Positions 7,758-16,874 of a stretch of DNA of 64,000 nucleotides are shown here, piece by piece. The DNA comes from Ensifer aridi (GTDB lineage Bacteria > Pseudomonadota > Alphaproteobacteria > Rhizobiales > Rhizobiaceae), in assembly GCF_002078505.1 (NCBI RefSeq), contig NZ_LUAV01000038.1:186001-250000 (forward strand). The letters run 5' to 3'. The stretch's first letter is position 1. Every line of letters begins with the position of its first letter. The notes under the pieces are model-generated. The model had not been told where the DNA came from. It ran no database searches and saw nothing but the letters and a program-made list of their open reading frames with translations. The position numbers and the translations under genes are program-made.

Positions 7758-8333
7758 TCAATCATCGTGCAGCGCACGAGCGATCGGCGGGCCGATGCTG
7801 ATGTCGCGGAACTTCGCCTCGAAGCCGGCGCGCTCCGGCGAGCAGGCCATGACGCCGACCTCGGCATCGGCGGCATCGAACGGGCAGAGCCGCGCCATTT
7901 GCCAGCGCTCATCGCCAAAGCGGAATTGCACCCGCACGGCGTCGCCATGCCGTGTCAGCCGCACCTCGAGTGGGTCCGACGGCGCCCGGCGGTGAAGCGG
8001 GATGACCGACCAGTCCGAGACGCCGCGCGTCACGACCACGCTGAAGTGCATCAAGCCGTCGGTATATTCGATGCCGCATTTGATCCAGTTGCGCTCGTCA
8101 AGCTTCAGCATCAAGCCGGCCTGGTCGTAGAGCTGTTCATAGGCACCGATGATCGTCGCCGAGGCAGTAAAGTCGCCCGAAACCGCCCGAAGATAGGCAT
8201 GGCCGCTGTCGCGCACAAAGCCGTAGAAGGTTTCGCGCCAGAAGTCCGTATAGTGATCGGTCTTGAGAGACAAAGCCCTCTCGTCCCCTTCCCAGCTTGC
8301 CGGCTCGTTCAACCAGCGATATGCGACCCCCAT
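7758..8333 (-). CDS. DUF1349 domain protein (concanavalin-like fold)
   Basis: A 191-residue cytosolic protein matching the DUF1349 pattern: MGVAYRWLNEPASW at the start, KTDHYTDFWRETFYGFVRDSG, and a central GLMLKLDERNWIKCGIEY segment. The family has a beta-sandwich lectin/glucanase-like fold but no settled activity. The start was chosen for the GGGGAGGAAAAG leader; the longer open frame upstream lacks homology. It converges with the toroid-like gene 8 nt away and follows the DUF930 gene on the same strand after an 86-nt gap. Confidence 0.8.
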   Translation of the reverse strand: MGVAYRWLNEPASWEGDERALSLKTDHYTDFWRETFYGFVRDSGHAYLRAVSGDFTASATIIGAYEQLYDQAGLMLKLDERNWIKCGIEYTDGLMHFSVVVTRGVSDWSVIPLHRRAPSDPLEVRLTRHGDAVRVQFRFGDERWQMARLCPFDAADAEVGVMACSPERAGFEAKFRDISIGPPIARALHDD

Positions 8334-8419
8334 CTTTTCCTCCCCTCGGTTTAGACGGGCAGAAACCCGCCCCGTCCGTTCGTCCGGTCCAAAGAACATC
8401 GTTCGGAGAGGAAAAACAG

Positions 8420-9379
8420 CTATTCTTTCGGGAGCTGGCGCGCACTCCACTCGCTCGTCGGGATGGCACCGCCGATGGCGAAGCTGAAGGAGGCGATGGC
8501 GTTTGTCTCCGCATTGACCTCGCATTTGAAGTCGATGGCATACCATTTCGACCGGCTGCGGAAGGCACCGCCGCTCGCGCTGAGGCCAGCAGCCGAAATG
8601 AAGCCGCCGGTGGGGCCGAACGGAACGAGCATGTCCGGAAAGGCGTCGGGCCTTTGGCGTCGTACCTGTTCAAGCGCCTCGATGCTGCAAATCTGCAAAA
8701 TGCGCTTCTTCGGCGGAAGCTTGCCGAGCGCCTGTTTTACGCGCGGGTCGGCCAAGGCATTCTCCGAATAGAGCTCTCGCGCTTGCGTGAGCTTGTTCGC
8801 CTGCCGCTCGGCCGCGGCCTCTTCGATCTTCCGCGGCTCATCCGCCGTTGCCCTCGCCGGCGCTGGTTTCTCTTGGGGAACGGGTGCAGCCTGAGGCGCC
8901 GATGGCGCATCGGCGGTGCTGTTTACCCCGTCTTCCGCGTCGACGCGCAACTCCGCAAGCGCCGTTCGGGTTTCCGGCGGCTTCTCGCTTGCTGCGTTCT
9001 CGGCCTTTGCGGCGCTCGATGGCGAGGTGTCTGGCTGCTGACGCGGCTCGTCGATCCTCGTCGGTGCCGCCGGAGGCAGCTCCGGTCGAGCGGGTTTCTC
9101 CTTTTTGGCGCGCGCGGCGGCGGACTCGAACGCCTGCGGCCGTGACCGCGGCTGTTCGCTTTTTTCCTCGCGGGGCTTCTTTAGCGGCTTCTCCTGCGGC
9201 TTTTCCTCAGCCTTCGGCGGCGGCGCGACGAGCTCGACATTGACGCTTTGTTCGCCCGCCGGCGACGAGAGCTCGGGCAACCGAACCAGGAGCAGGAACG
9301 CCAAAGCCACGTGCAGGGCGACGGAGGTCGGCATACCCCACCCGGTTTCTCCCCACATTTTCCTGGCGAACAGCTGCAT
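8420..9379 (-). CDS. DUF930 domain protein with TonB-like N-terminus
   Basis: A 319-residue protein. A single hydrophobic helix (about residues 19-34) is followed by a long Pro/Lys/Glu/Ala-rich linker to about residue 195, the layout of a TonB-type envelope-spanning protein. The C-terminal 120 residues match DUF930, with RVKQALGKLPPKKRILQICSIEALEQ and a conserved DFKCEV segment. This C-terminal domain is not the TonB receptor-contact domain, so a role in outer-membrane energising is uncertain. It probably sits in the inner membrane with the domain in the periplasm. DUF930 is typical of Rhizobiales. Confidence 0.8.
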   Translation of the reverse strand: MQLFARKMWGETGWGMPTSVALHVALAFLLLVRLPELSSPAGEQSVNVELVAPPPKAEEKPQEKPLKKPREEKSEQPRSRPQAFESAAARAKKEKPARPELPPAAPTRIDEPRQQPDTSPSSAAKAENAASEKPPETRTALAELRVDAEDGVNSTADAPSAPQAAPVPQEKPAPARATADEPRKIEEAAAERQANKLTQARELYSENALADPRVKQALGKLPPKKRILQICSIEALEQVRRQRPDAFPDMLVPFGPTGGFISAAGLSASGGAFRSRSKWYAIDFKCEVNAETNAIASFSFAIGGAIPTSEWSARQLPKE

Positions 9380-9458
9380 TGCTCAAACGGTCACGGACTC
9401 GGAAGCCTGAAACCTAAGAGCTTGATCGCCCCGCAACAAGTGCGGGAGCGCGTGCGGG

Positions 9459-9950
9459 TCATGCGTATTCGATCTGATACGGCCTTTCGAAGAAGTGCTC
9501 CTCGAGATTGCATCCGCTGCCGCCCCGGTCGATGACGACGAAGTCGGACACGGAATGGAGCGGCGTCAGGATACCGTGCCAGACGTTTCGCGCGATGTTC
9601 ACGCCCTGACCGGGCGCGGTCTCGAACGCGATCGGCTCTCCCGGCTCGCCGCCCTGATCTGGTGCGACGACGACGAGGAAGGAGTTTTCCGTGAGCGGGA
9701 TGAAGGCCTGGCTGCCGAGCGGGTGCCGTTCGACCATGGTCAGCGTCAGCGGGATCTCATAGGGCTCGCCGCGCAAGAGGCTCACGAGCGTTCGGGCTTC
9801 CGGGCCGCTCGTCTCCACCTTGGCAAGGTCATGGTAGCGCACGCATTTGCCGGCGTTTATGGGAAAGCTCTTTGCCTCTTCCGGCTCGATGACATCGCCG
9901 AAGGGCGTGAATTCGCCGCGCGAAAGCGGTCGGATCGGTAGTGATATCAT
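9459..9950 (-). CDS. allA: Ureidoglycolate lyase
   Basis: A 163-residue cupin-like protein of the ureidoglycolate lyase family, of normal length. Visible family features are FGDVIEPEE near the start, MVERHPLGSQAFIPL in the middle and ARNVWHGILTPL in the core barrel. It splits ureidoglycolate to glyoxylate and urea. GGAGGAGAAAGC precedes the ATG. It is the last gene on the strand that carries gcl, hyi, glxR and the glycerate kinase, so the glyoxylate it makes can enter that pathway directly. Confidence 0.92.
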   Translation of the reverse strand: MISLPIRPLSRGEFTPFGDVIEPEEAKSFPINAGKCVRYHDLAKVETSGPEARTLVSLLRGEPYEIPLTLTMVERHPLGSQAFIPLTENSFLVVVAPDQGGEPGEPIAFETAPGQGVNIARNVWHGILTPLHSVSDFVVIDRGGSGCNLEEHFFERPYQIEYA

Positions 9951-9999
9951 GCTTTCTCCTCCCTCGTGGTCTATTCGTCTCTAGGGCGCGCTGGATCGA

Positions 10000-11268
10000 T
10001 CACTGGATCAGCACCGCCCGGAAATCGTTGACATTGGTGCCGGTAGGTCCCGGCTTGAACAGGTCGCCGAGCGCATCGAAGGCCGCCCAACTGTCGTTGC
10101 GCTGAAGCAGCGCGGCCGCGTCGAGCCGCCGCGCGAGAAGTCGGGCGACCGTCGTATGGTCGGCGAAGGCGCCGGCATTGTCTTCAGAACCATCGATGCC
10201 GTCGGTGTCGGCAGCGAGCGCCGAAATGCCGGCAACGCCATCGATCCCGAGCGCGAGCGACAAGAGGAACTCGCTGTTGCGGCCGCCGCGCCCCTCCCCC
10301 TGGACCGTCACGGTCGTTTCGCCGCCCGAAAGCACGATGACGGGTTTTGAAAAAGGACGGCCACGCATCGCCGCCTCGCGCGCAATCGCGGCATGGACCA
10401 GCCCGACATCGCGCGCCTCGCCCTCGATCGCGTCGGAAAGAATGATCGCCTCGATGCCCTCGGCCCGAGCCCTGGCCGCGGCCGCCTCCAGTGAGACGCT
10501 TGCCGACGCGATCAGCCGCACCTCGTTTCTGGCAAAGCACGGATCGGAAGGCCTTGGCGCGTCCGCCGCATCGCTCACCATCCACCGCATGACCTTTTCC
10601 GGCAGCGCGAGCCGATAGCGCTCGATGATCTTCAAGGCATCCTGGCGGCTCGCTTCATCGGCGATCGTCGGACCGGAAGCGACCAGCGCCGGATCGTCGC
10701 CGGGGATATCGGAGACGACGAGCGACACGACCTTCGCCGGGTAGGCGGCCACCGCGAGGCGACCGCCCTTGATCAGGGAAACATGCTTGCGTACGGCATT
10801 CATCGCCCGGATAGGCGCGCCCGAGGCGAGCAGCGCGCGATTGACGGCGATCTCGTCCTCCAGCGAGAGACCCGGCGGCGGCGAAGGCAGAAGCGCCGAA
10901 CCGCCGCCGCAGATCAGCGCCACGACGAGATCGTCCTTCGTCAGGCCGTCGACTTCGGCGATGAGCCGCTTCGAGGCGTACAACCCGCCTTCGTCCGGCA
11001 GCGGATGCGAGGCCTCCAGCACCTCGATCCTGTTGCAGTGAGCGCCGAAGCCGTAACGCGTGACGACTGCGCCGCTGACGGGCCCGTGCCAAAGTTTCTC
11101 GAAAGCAAGCGCCATCTGCGCAGCGCCCTTGCCGGCGCCGACGACGACCGTGCGCCCCTTCGGTAGCTCCGGCAGGTTGGCGGCGATGACGCGCGAAGGG
11201 TCGGCGGCGGCCACCGCCGACATGAACAGCGTTTCCAGGAATCGGCGCGGATCGGCGATGGCGACCAT
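10000..11268 (-). CDS. Glycerate 2-kinase, MOFRL family (TtuD/GckA type)
   Basis: A 422-residue glycerate kinase with the N-terminal DUF4147 part (VVGAGKGAAQMALAFE, LICGGGSALLPSP) and the C-terminal MOFRL domain (GGETTVTVQGEGRGGRNSE). It phosphorylates D-glycerate to 2-phosphoglycerate and so delivers glyoxylate carbon into lower glycolysis. GGGAGAGAAA precedes the start. It lies about 120 nt downstream of glxR and 49 nt before allA on the same strand. The name ttuD is used for tartrate-pathway homologues and gckA for methylotroph enzymes; the family call is firm, the symbol is not. Confidence 0.9.
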   Translation of the reverse strand: MVAIADPRRFLETLFMSAVAAADPSRVIAANLPELPKGRTVVVGAGKGAAQMALAFEKLWHGPVSGAVVTRYGFGAHCNRIEVLEASHPLPDEGGLYASKRLIAEVDGLTKDDLVVALICGGGSALLPSPPPGLSLEDEIAVNRALLASGAPIRAMNAVRKHVSLIKGGRLAVAAYPAKVVSLVVSDIPGDDPALVASGPTIADEASRQDALKIIERYRLALPEKVMRWMVSDAADAPRPSDPCFARNEVRLIASASVSLEAAAARARAEGIEAIILSDAIEGEARDVGLVHAAIAREAAMRGRPFSKPVIVLSGGETTVTVQGEGRGGRNSEFLLSLALGIDGVAGISALAADTDGIDGSEDNAGAFADHTTVARLLARRLDAAALLQRNDSWAAFDALGDLFKPGPTGTNVNDFRAVLIQ

Positions 11269-11385
11269 TTTCTCTCCCGTTCGTTCAAGCCCGGGCGACG
11301 GCTCCTCCTACCGCCGCCCGGGTTGCATGATCGCTCAGGGGTGGATGGGGACGCCCGCCCGGCGGATCATGCGCCTCTGGCTCAA

Positions 11386-12270
11386 TTAGGCGACCGGGTG
11401 GTTCGCCATCCGCTCGAGCGCCCGCACGAGCCCGGAGTGATCGAGTCCGCTGTCACCATTGGCGGCGCAGTTGTTGAAGAGCTCCTGGGTGGCGGCAGTG
11501 TTCGGAAGCGAGACGCCGAGGCTCTTCGCCCCTTGCAGCGCCAGGTTCAGATCCTTCTGGTGGAGCGAGATGCGGAAACCCGGTTCGAAGGCCCGTTTGA
11601 TCATCCGCTCGCCGTGCACTTCTAGGATGCGCGAGGAGGCAAAGCCGCCCATCAATGCCTCGCGGACGCGCGCCGGATCGGCTCCTGCCTTGGAGGCGAA
11701 GACCAGCGCCTCGGAAACGGCCTCGATGGTCAGCGCCACGATGATCTGGTTGGCGACCTTGGTCACCTGGCCGTCGCCGCAATCGCCGACGAGCGTGATG
11801 TTCTTGCCCATAAGCTTGAAGAGCGGCAAAGCGCGCTCGAAGGATTCCGGCGAGCCGCCCGCCATGATGCTGAGCGAGGCATTCTTGGCGCCGACTTCGC
11901 CGCCGGAAACCGGCGCGTCCATATATTCCGCCCCGGTCTCGCGGACCTTCTTGGCGAATTCCTTCGTCTCGATGGGGGAGATCGAGCTCATGTCGATGAC
12001 GAGCTTGCCTTTGCCGAGGCCGTAGTAGACGCCGTCTTCGCCGAAAAGGACATCCTTCACTTCCGGCGTGTCCGGCAGCATCAGTATGATCGTGTCGACC
12101 GTCTCGGCGAGCGCCTTCGGCGTCTTGACGATTTCGAGCCCGTTGTCGACGAGCTCCTGGCGCGGCGGGATGACGAATTTCGAGGTAATGATCTTGTGAC
12201 CGGCATCCTGAAGATGGCGCGCCATCGGCGTGCCCATGATACCCAGTCCGATGAAACCGATAGATGCCAT
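11386..12270 (-). CDS. glxR: 2-hydroxy-3-oxopropionate (tartronate semialdehyde) reductase
   Basis: A 294-residue beta-hydroxyacid dehydrogenase with GFIGLGIMGTPMA at the N-terminus, DAPVSGGEVGAKNA for substrate binding and the catalytic lysine in VTKVANQIIVA. It reduces tartronate semialdehyde, the Gcl product, to D-glycerate. Its ATG is 5 nt after the hyi stop, and the AGGAG lies within the last hyi codons. The closest relative in the window is ltnD, but length, sequence and the gcl-hyi context mark this as GlxR. Confidence 0.93.
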   Translation of the reverse strand: MASIGFIGLGIMGTPMARHLQDAGHKIITSKFVIPPRQELVDNGLEIVKTPKALAETVDTIILMLPDTPEVKDVLFGEDGVYYGLGKGKLVIDMSSISPIETKEFAKKVRETGAEYMDAPVSGGEVGAKNASLSIMAGGSPESFERALPLFKLMGKNITLVGDCGDGQVTKVANQIIVALTIEAVSEALVFASKAGADPARVREALMGGFASSRILEVHGERMIKRAFEPGFRISLHQKDLNLALQGAKSLGVSLPNTAATQELFNNCAANGDSGLDHSGLVRALERMANHPVA

Positions 12271-12275
12271 CGCGT

Positions 12276-13091
12276 TTAGCTCCTGATCTTGATGATGTCT
12301 GCGGATTGTTTGCGCTTGCGCTCGGCGCCGAGCCAGCCGAGCCCCTCTGCGGTTGTCGTCAGCGGCTTGTATTCGCAGCCGATCCAGCCGTCGTAGCCGG
12401 CGGCTTCGAGCGCGTCGAAGACATGAGGGTAGTTGATCTCGCCGGTCCCCGGCTCGTTGCGGCCGGGATTGTCCGCGAGCTGGATATGCGCGATCTTCTC
12501 GCGATAGCGCCGGTAAGTCCCCACGAGCTCGCCCTCAGTGCGCTGCTGGTGGTAGAGGTCGTATTGGATGAAGAGATTGTCGCTGCCGACCTCCTCGATG
12601 ATCGAAGCCGCCTGCCCAACGGTATTGAGGTAGAAGCCGGGAATGTCGAAGCGGTTGATCGGCTCGATCAGGAGGCGGATGCCGCACTTGCCGAGTTCGG
12701 CCGCCGCAAGATTCAGATTGGCGACAAGCGTTGTGCGCAACACGCTGTCGAGCACGCCATCCGGCGCTATCCCAACGAGGCAATTGACCTGCTTGCAGCC
12801 GAGCGCCGTCGCATAATCGATGGCGCTCGCGACGCCCTTGCGGAATTCGTCTATGCGGTCCGGCAGGATGGCGATGCCGCGCTCGCCGCGCGCCCAGTCG
12901 CCGGCCGGCAGGTTGTGCAGCACCTGTGTCAGGCCGTGGCGGTCGAGTGCGTTGCGCAGCGCCGTCTTCTCGAACTCGTAGGGAAAGAGATATTCCACCC
13001 CTTCGAAGCCGGCCCTGGCGGCGAGCGCAAAGCGGTCGAGGAACGGCGCCTCGGTGAACAGCATGGTCAGGTTTGCCGCAAATCTCGGCAT
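12276..13091 (-). CDS. hyi: Hydroxypyruvate isomerase
   Basis: A 271-residue TIM-barrel isomerase beginning MPRFAANLTMLFTE, with LIEPINRFDIPGFYLN, QYDLYHQQ and GCEYKPLTTTAEGLGW. These mark the Hyi family. It interconverts hydroxypyruvate and tartronate semialdehyde, and in gcl operons it is the standard partner of Gcl and GlxR. AAGGAGGAG lies just upstream of the start. It is separated from gcl by a 78-nt spacer that holds a rhizobial palindrome. Confidence 0.92.
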   Translation of the reverse strand: MPRFAANLTMLFTEAPFLDRFALAARAGFEGVEYLFPYEFEKTALRNALDRHGLTQVLHNLPAGDWARGERGIAILPDRIDEFRKGVASAIDYATALGCKQVNCLVGIAPDGVLDSVLRTTLVANLNLAAAELGKCGIRLLIEPINRFDIPGFYLNTVGQAASIIEEVGSDNLFIQYDLYHQQRTEGELVGTYRRYREKIAHIQLADNPGRNEPGTGEINYPHVFDALEAAGYDGWIGCEYKPLTTTAEGLGWLGAERKRKQSADIIKIRS

Positions 13092-13114
13092 GCGGTTACT
13101 CCTCCTTTGAGTTG

Positions 13115-13161
13115 GCGCGGGATGCGGGCGGAAAACCGCGCACTTTTCCTCATTCCGCTCT
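13115..13161. repeat. RIME-like palindrome (single arm) inside the gcl-hyi spacer
   Basis: The sequence (GCGGGATGCGGGCGGAAAAC ... TTTTCCTCATTCCGCTCT) is nearly the reverse complement of the first palindrome of the element near 26.2 kb. It sits between two genes that appear to be cotranscribed, so it would form a hairpin in the mRNA. Only this half of the two-palindrome unit is present. Confidence 0.65.
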
Positions 13162-13169
13162 GATGGTTC

Positions 13170-14954
13170 TTAGTCGAGAAGGGCGGCAATCGCGGTCGGC
13201 GCATCCTCGCCGCGTTCGGCGAGTTCCTCGAACTCGACGACGGCGTCGATGTCCGTACCCATGGCGATGTTGGTGACGCGCTCCAGGATGAACTCGATGA
13301 CGACTGGCACCTGGTGTTCTTCCATGAGCGCCCGCGCCCGTTCGAAGGCATCGGCGAACTCGTTCGGGCTCCTCACCCGGATCGCCTTGCAGCCGAGACC
13401 TTCGGCAACGGCGACATGGTCGACGCCGTAGCCCTTCTCCGCGTCGCCGACGGCATTGATGTTGTCGAAGGCGAGGCTGACTTCGAAATCCATGTCGAAG
13501 CCGCGTTGCGCTTGGCGGATGAGGCCAAGATAGGAATTGTTCACGACCACATGCAGGTAGGGCAGCTTGTGCTGGGCGCCGACCGCAAGCTCCTCGATCA
13601 GGAACTGGAAATCGTAATCGCCGGAAAGCGCTACGATCGGCCGGTTCGGATCGGCGGCGCGCACGCCGAGCGCCGCCGGCAGCGTCCAGCCGAGCGGGCC
13701 TGCCTGGCCGCAATTGATCCAGTTGCGGGGCTTGTAGACATGCAGGAACTGCGCGCCGGCGATCTGGCTCAAGCCGATGGTCGAGACGTAGCAGGTGTCG
13801 CGGCCGAAGGCCTTGTTCATCTCCTCGTAGACGCGCTGGGGTTTGAGCGGCGTCTGATCGAAATGGGTCTTGCGCAGCATTGTTCGCTTGCGTTCACGGC
13901 ATTCCTCCGCCCAGCCCGACCAGTCGCGCAGCTTGCCGGCCGCCTTCCATTCGGTCGCCACATCGAGGAAAAGCTTGAGCGCGGCGCCGGCGTCGGAGAC
14001 GATGCCGAAATCGGGGGCGAAGACGCGGCCGATCTGCGTCGGCTCGATATCGACATGGATAAACTTGCGCCCCTCCGTATAGGTCGGGATATTGCCGGTG
14101 TGGCGATTGGCCCAGCGATTGCCGATGCCGAAGACAAAGTCGGAAGCGAGCAGTGTCGCATTGCCGTAGCGATGCGAGGTCTGCAGCCCGCACATGCCAG
14201 CCATCAGCGGATGGTCGTCGGGGATGACACCCCAGCCCATGAGCGTCGGAATGACCGGGACGCCGGTGATCTCGGCGAACTCGGTGAGAAGATCGGAGGC
14301 GTCCGCGTTGATAATGCCGCCGCCGGCGACGATCAGCGGCCGCTCCGCCTGGTTCAGCATGGCGATCGCCTTTTCGGCCTGCGCGCGGGTGGCGGCGGGC
14401 TGATAGGGCGAGAGCGGCGTGTAGGTCTCGGGGTCGAATTCGATCTCGGCAAGCTGGACGTCGACCGGCAGGTCGATGAGGACCGGACCCGGCCGGCCCG
14501 AGCGCATCAGATGAAACGCCTTCTGGAAAACGAAAGGCACCAGCGCCGGCTCCTTGACCGTGACCGCCCACTTGGTTACAGGCGCGGCGATGGCGGCGAT
14601 ATCCACCGCTTGGAAATCCTCCTTGTCGAGGCGCGCGCGCGGCGCCTGGCCGGTGATGCAGAGGATCGGGATCGAATCCGCGGAAGCGGAGTAGAGGCCG
14701 GTGATCATGTCGGTGCCCGCCGGCCCCGAGGTGCCGATGCAGACGCCGATATTGCCGTGCCTGGCGCGGGTGTATCCCTCCGCCATATGGGATGCGCCTT
14801 CGACGTGGCGAGCGAGGATGTGGCGGATCGATCCGCGGGCTTTCAGCGCCGAATAGAGCGGATTGATCGCGGCACCTGGAACGCCGAAGGCGCAATCGAT
14901 TCCTTCCTTTTCCAGAACATAAACCGCTGCATCGATAGCGCGCATCTTGGCCAT
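13170..14954 (-). CDS. gcl: Glyoxylate carboligase (tartronate-semialdehyde synthase)
   Basis: A 594-residue thiamine-diphosphate enzyme, close to the 593 residues of the E. coli protein. It joins two glyoxylates to tartronate semialdehyde and CO2. Features in order are the N-terminal PYR domain with FGVPGAAINPLYSAL, the central FAD-type domain, and the C-terminal PP domain with a GDYDFQF cofactor motif. Residue 51 is valine (RHVEGASH), where most ThDP enzymes have the activating glutamate; this is the hallmark of Gcl. The start was set at the ATG after AGGAGG, seven codons inside the longest frame. Palindromes upstream and a divergent IclR gene suggest repression. Confidence 0.95.
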   Translation of the reverse strand: MAKMRAIDAAVYVLEKEGIDCAFGVPGAAINPLYSALKARGSIRHILARHVEGASHMAEGYTRARHGNIGVCIGTSGPAGTDMITGLYSASADSIPILCITGQAPRARLDKEDFQAVDIAAIAAPVTKWAVTVKEPALVPFVFQKAFHLMRSGRPGPVLIDLPVDVQLAEIEFDPETYTPLSPYQPAATRAQAEKAIAMLNQAERPLIVAGGGIINADASDLLTEFAEITGVPVIPTLMGWGVIPDDHPLMAGMCGLQTSHRYGNATLLASDFVFGIGNRWANRHTGNIPTYTEGRKFIHVDIEPTQIGRVFAPDFGIVSDAGAALKLFLDVATEWKAAGKLRDWSGWAEECRERKRTMLRKTHFDQTPLKPQRVYEEMNKAFGRDTCYVSTIGLSQIAGAQFLHVYKPRNWINCGQAGPLGWTLPAALGVRAADPNRPIVALSGDYDFQFLIEELAVGAQHKLPYLHVVVNNSYLGLIRQAQRGFDMDFEVSLAFDNINAVGDAEKGYGVDHVAVAEGLGCKAIRVRSPNEFADAFERARALMEEHQVPVVIEFILERVTNIAMGTDIDAVVEFEELAERGEDAPTAIAALLD

Positions 14955-14969
14955 GGGAACTCCTCCTGT

Positions 14970-15041
14970 TTCCATGGAAGATTAATCCGTTTTTCGTCGA
15001 CATCAACACTTTTGTGGAAATGATTTCCATTCGGTGGAAAT
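14970..15041. promoter_or_regulatory. Putative IclR/AllR-type operators between gcl and the IclR gene
   Basis: The divergent spacer carries a perfect 15-bp palindrome TGGAAATGATTTCCA (15015-15029), an extra half-site TGGAAAT (15035-15041) and a 10-bp palindrome TTCCATGGAA (14970-14979). E. coli AllR sites share the TGGAAA...TTTCCA layout. The IclR protein encoded alongside is the obvious candidate binder, with glyoxylate-type effectors likely by analogy. Confidence 0.65.
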
Positions 15042-15122
15042 AAAGATTTTCAACAAACAGGAGAAAATCGGAAGCAATCGCGCTAGAGCATATCGATTGC
15101 AGCAAGTGATTTGGAGGCCGGG

Positions 15123-15944
15123 ATGGAGGCGACTGGTAAAGGAAAGCGAGGGCGCAAGGCGGGTGAGAATGCCGCCCCAAGCTCGGTGCAGGTGCTCGAC
15201 CGAAGCCTGACACTGTTCAGCCTCGTCGCCGACCGCGACGGCTCGACATTGACCGACCTCGCCGATCAAACCGGCCTTGCGCCCTCGACGATCCACCGCC
15301 TTCTGACTTCGCTCGCCAGCCACGGCATGGTCGCGCATGATCCCGATACCGGCGAATGGACGATCGGTGTCAGGGCCTTCGAGATCGGCAACGCCTTCTT
15401 GCGCTTCCTCAAGCTCGGCACGATCAGCCGCCCCTTTCTGAAGCGCCTGATGGACGAAAGCGGCGAAACGGCCAATATCGGCATCGAGGATGACGGCGAC
15501 GTCGTCTTCATCTCGCAAATCGAAAGCCACGCGCCGATGCGCGCCTTCTTTCGCCCGGGGCGGCGGGGGCCGATTCACGCCTCCGGCATCGGCAAGGCGA
15601 TCCTATCCACCTGGTCCGACACGGAGATCGCCAGGAGCTTGAACGGCAGAACGCTGACGCGCTTCACCCGGCGGACGCTCGATACGCTGCCGGCGCTCAT
15701 CAAGAATGTCCAGGAGATCCGCAATCGCGGCTGGTCAGTCGACGACGAAGAGCACACGCTCGGCATGCGCTGCATCGCAGCGCCCCTCTTCAACGAATAT
15801 GGCGAGGCAATCGGCGGAATATCGATTTCCGGCCCAACGGTTCGCATCGACGACGACAAGCTCGCAGTCCTCGGTCCAGTCGTGCGCCGGACGGCGGACG
15901 AACTGACGCGGGCGATTGGCGGCCACAGGCCGGGGGAAGGCTGA
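15123..15944 (+). CDS. IclR-family regulator of the glyoxylate/ureide genes
   Basis: A 273-residue IclR-type regulator. The winged helix-turn-helix is at about residues 25-85 (LTDLADQTGLAPSTIHRLL), followed by a GAF-like effector domain with GETANIGIEDDGDVVFISQIES and a C-terminal TLGMRCIAAPLFNEYGE. The ATG with GGAGG 5 nt upstream is preferred over a TTG four codons earlier that overlaps this ribosome site. It diverges from gcl over TGGAAAT palindromes, the arrangement of AllR-like repressors that respond to glyoxylate or allantoin derivatives. The effector here is inferred. Confidence 0.87.
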   Translation: MEATGKGKRGRKAGENAAPSSVQVLDRSLTLFSLVADRDGSTLTDLADQTGLAPSTIHRLLTSLASHGMVAHDPDTGEWTIGVRAFEIGNAFLRFLKLGTISRPFLKRLMDESGETANIGIEDDGDVVFISQIESHAPMRAFFRPGRRGPIHASGIGKAILSTWSDTEIARSLNGRTLTRFTRRTLDTLPALIKNVQEIRNRGWSVDDEEHTLGMRCIAAPLFNEYGEAIGGISISGPTVRIDDDKLAVLGPVVRRTADELTRAIGGHRPGEG

Positions 15945-15998
15945 AGCGCGGCTAGAGGAGCAGGACGCACTGACGCGTCAAGGTACCCCCTCCGCTCA

Positions 15999-16874
15999 TC
16001 ACGCAAACATCGCCCTCGTCATCTCCAGGAAGCTTGCAACGACCGGACCATGGTTCGGCCGGGTGATGACGTAGACGTCGGCCTCCGGCGCGGGGTCGAC
16101 GAGCGCGCGATAGACAATGCCGGGCCGGGAGAGATTGCGGATACATTCCGGGACGAGCGCCACGCCGAGACCCGCCGCCACCAGGCTGGTCAGCGAATAG
16201 GACTCCACCACCTCGTTGGTGATGTTCGGCACGAATCCCGCCGCCACGCAGCAATCGTGCAGATAACGCGCGAAGCGGGAATCGACGAGCCTCAGGAAAA
16301 CGAAGCTCTCGCCTCGCAAGGCTCCAAGCTCAATCTTCTCCAGGCGCGCAAGCGGGTGGCTTTCGGGCAGGACGACGCCGACCTTTTCGTGCCAGGCGAC
16401 CGTCGCGACGAGATCGACATTGTGACGAGGCCGGCGCACGAAGCTCAAGTCAGTCCGATGCGCCAGCAGTGCGGCCTCCTGGGCCTGCGGGTCCATTTCA
16501 TGGATGCGCACGAAAACCCCCGGCCAACGGTCCCCGAACCTCGCCACCAGCATTGATAGCGAGCCGAGCAACACCGATCCGGTCGTTCCTATGTTCAGCG
16601 TTCCGACCTGGCCGGATCCGATGGCGCGCGCCTGATGAGCGGCATGCTCCACCTGCCCGAGGATCATCCTCGCATGATTGAGGAAATCAGCCCCCGCCTC
16701 GGTGAGCTCGACATTCCTGCTGGAACGCTCGAAAAGCCGCGTCCCGACTTCTTCCTCCAGGTCCCTGATCTGCTGGCTGAGCGGCGGTTGGGAAATGTTC
16801 AGGCTTTTTGCCGCCGCCGTGAAGCTCGCCGCCTCGGCTACGGCAACGAAATAGCGCAGATGGCGCAGTTCCAT
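15999..16874 (-). CDS. LysR-family regulator
   Basis: A 291-residue LysR-type regulator of the CatR/BenM-like group. The HTH (residues 1-60) includes FTAAAKSLNISQPPLSQQI, followed by a two-lobed effector domain starting near VGTLNIGTTGS. It is convergent with the IclR gene (54 nt apart) and divergent from the DctA-like carrier across 314 nt, so it probably controls that carrier. The start has an AGGAGG in its leader. The inducer cannot be read from the sequence. Confidence 0.88.
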   Translation of the reverse strand: MELRHLRYFVAVAEAASFTAAAKSLNISQPPLSQQIRDLEEEVGTRLFERSSRNVELTEAGADFLNHARMILGQVEHAAHQARAIGSGQVGTLNIGTTGSVLLGSLSMLVARFGDRWPGVFVRIHEMDPQAQEAALLAHRTDLSFVRRPRHNVDLVATVAWHEKVGVVLPESHPLARLEKIELGALRGESFVFLRLVDSRFARYLHDCCVAAGFVPNITNEVVESYSLTSLVAAGLGVALVPECIRNLSRPGIVYRALVDPAPEADVYVITRPNHGPVVASFLEMTRAMFA

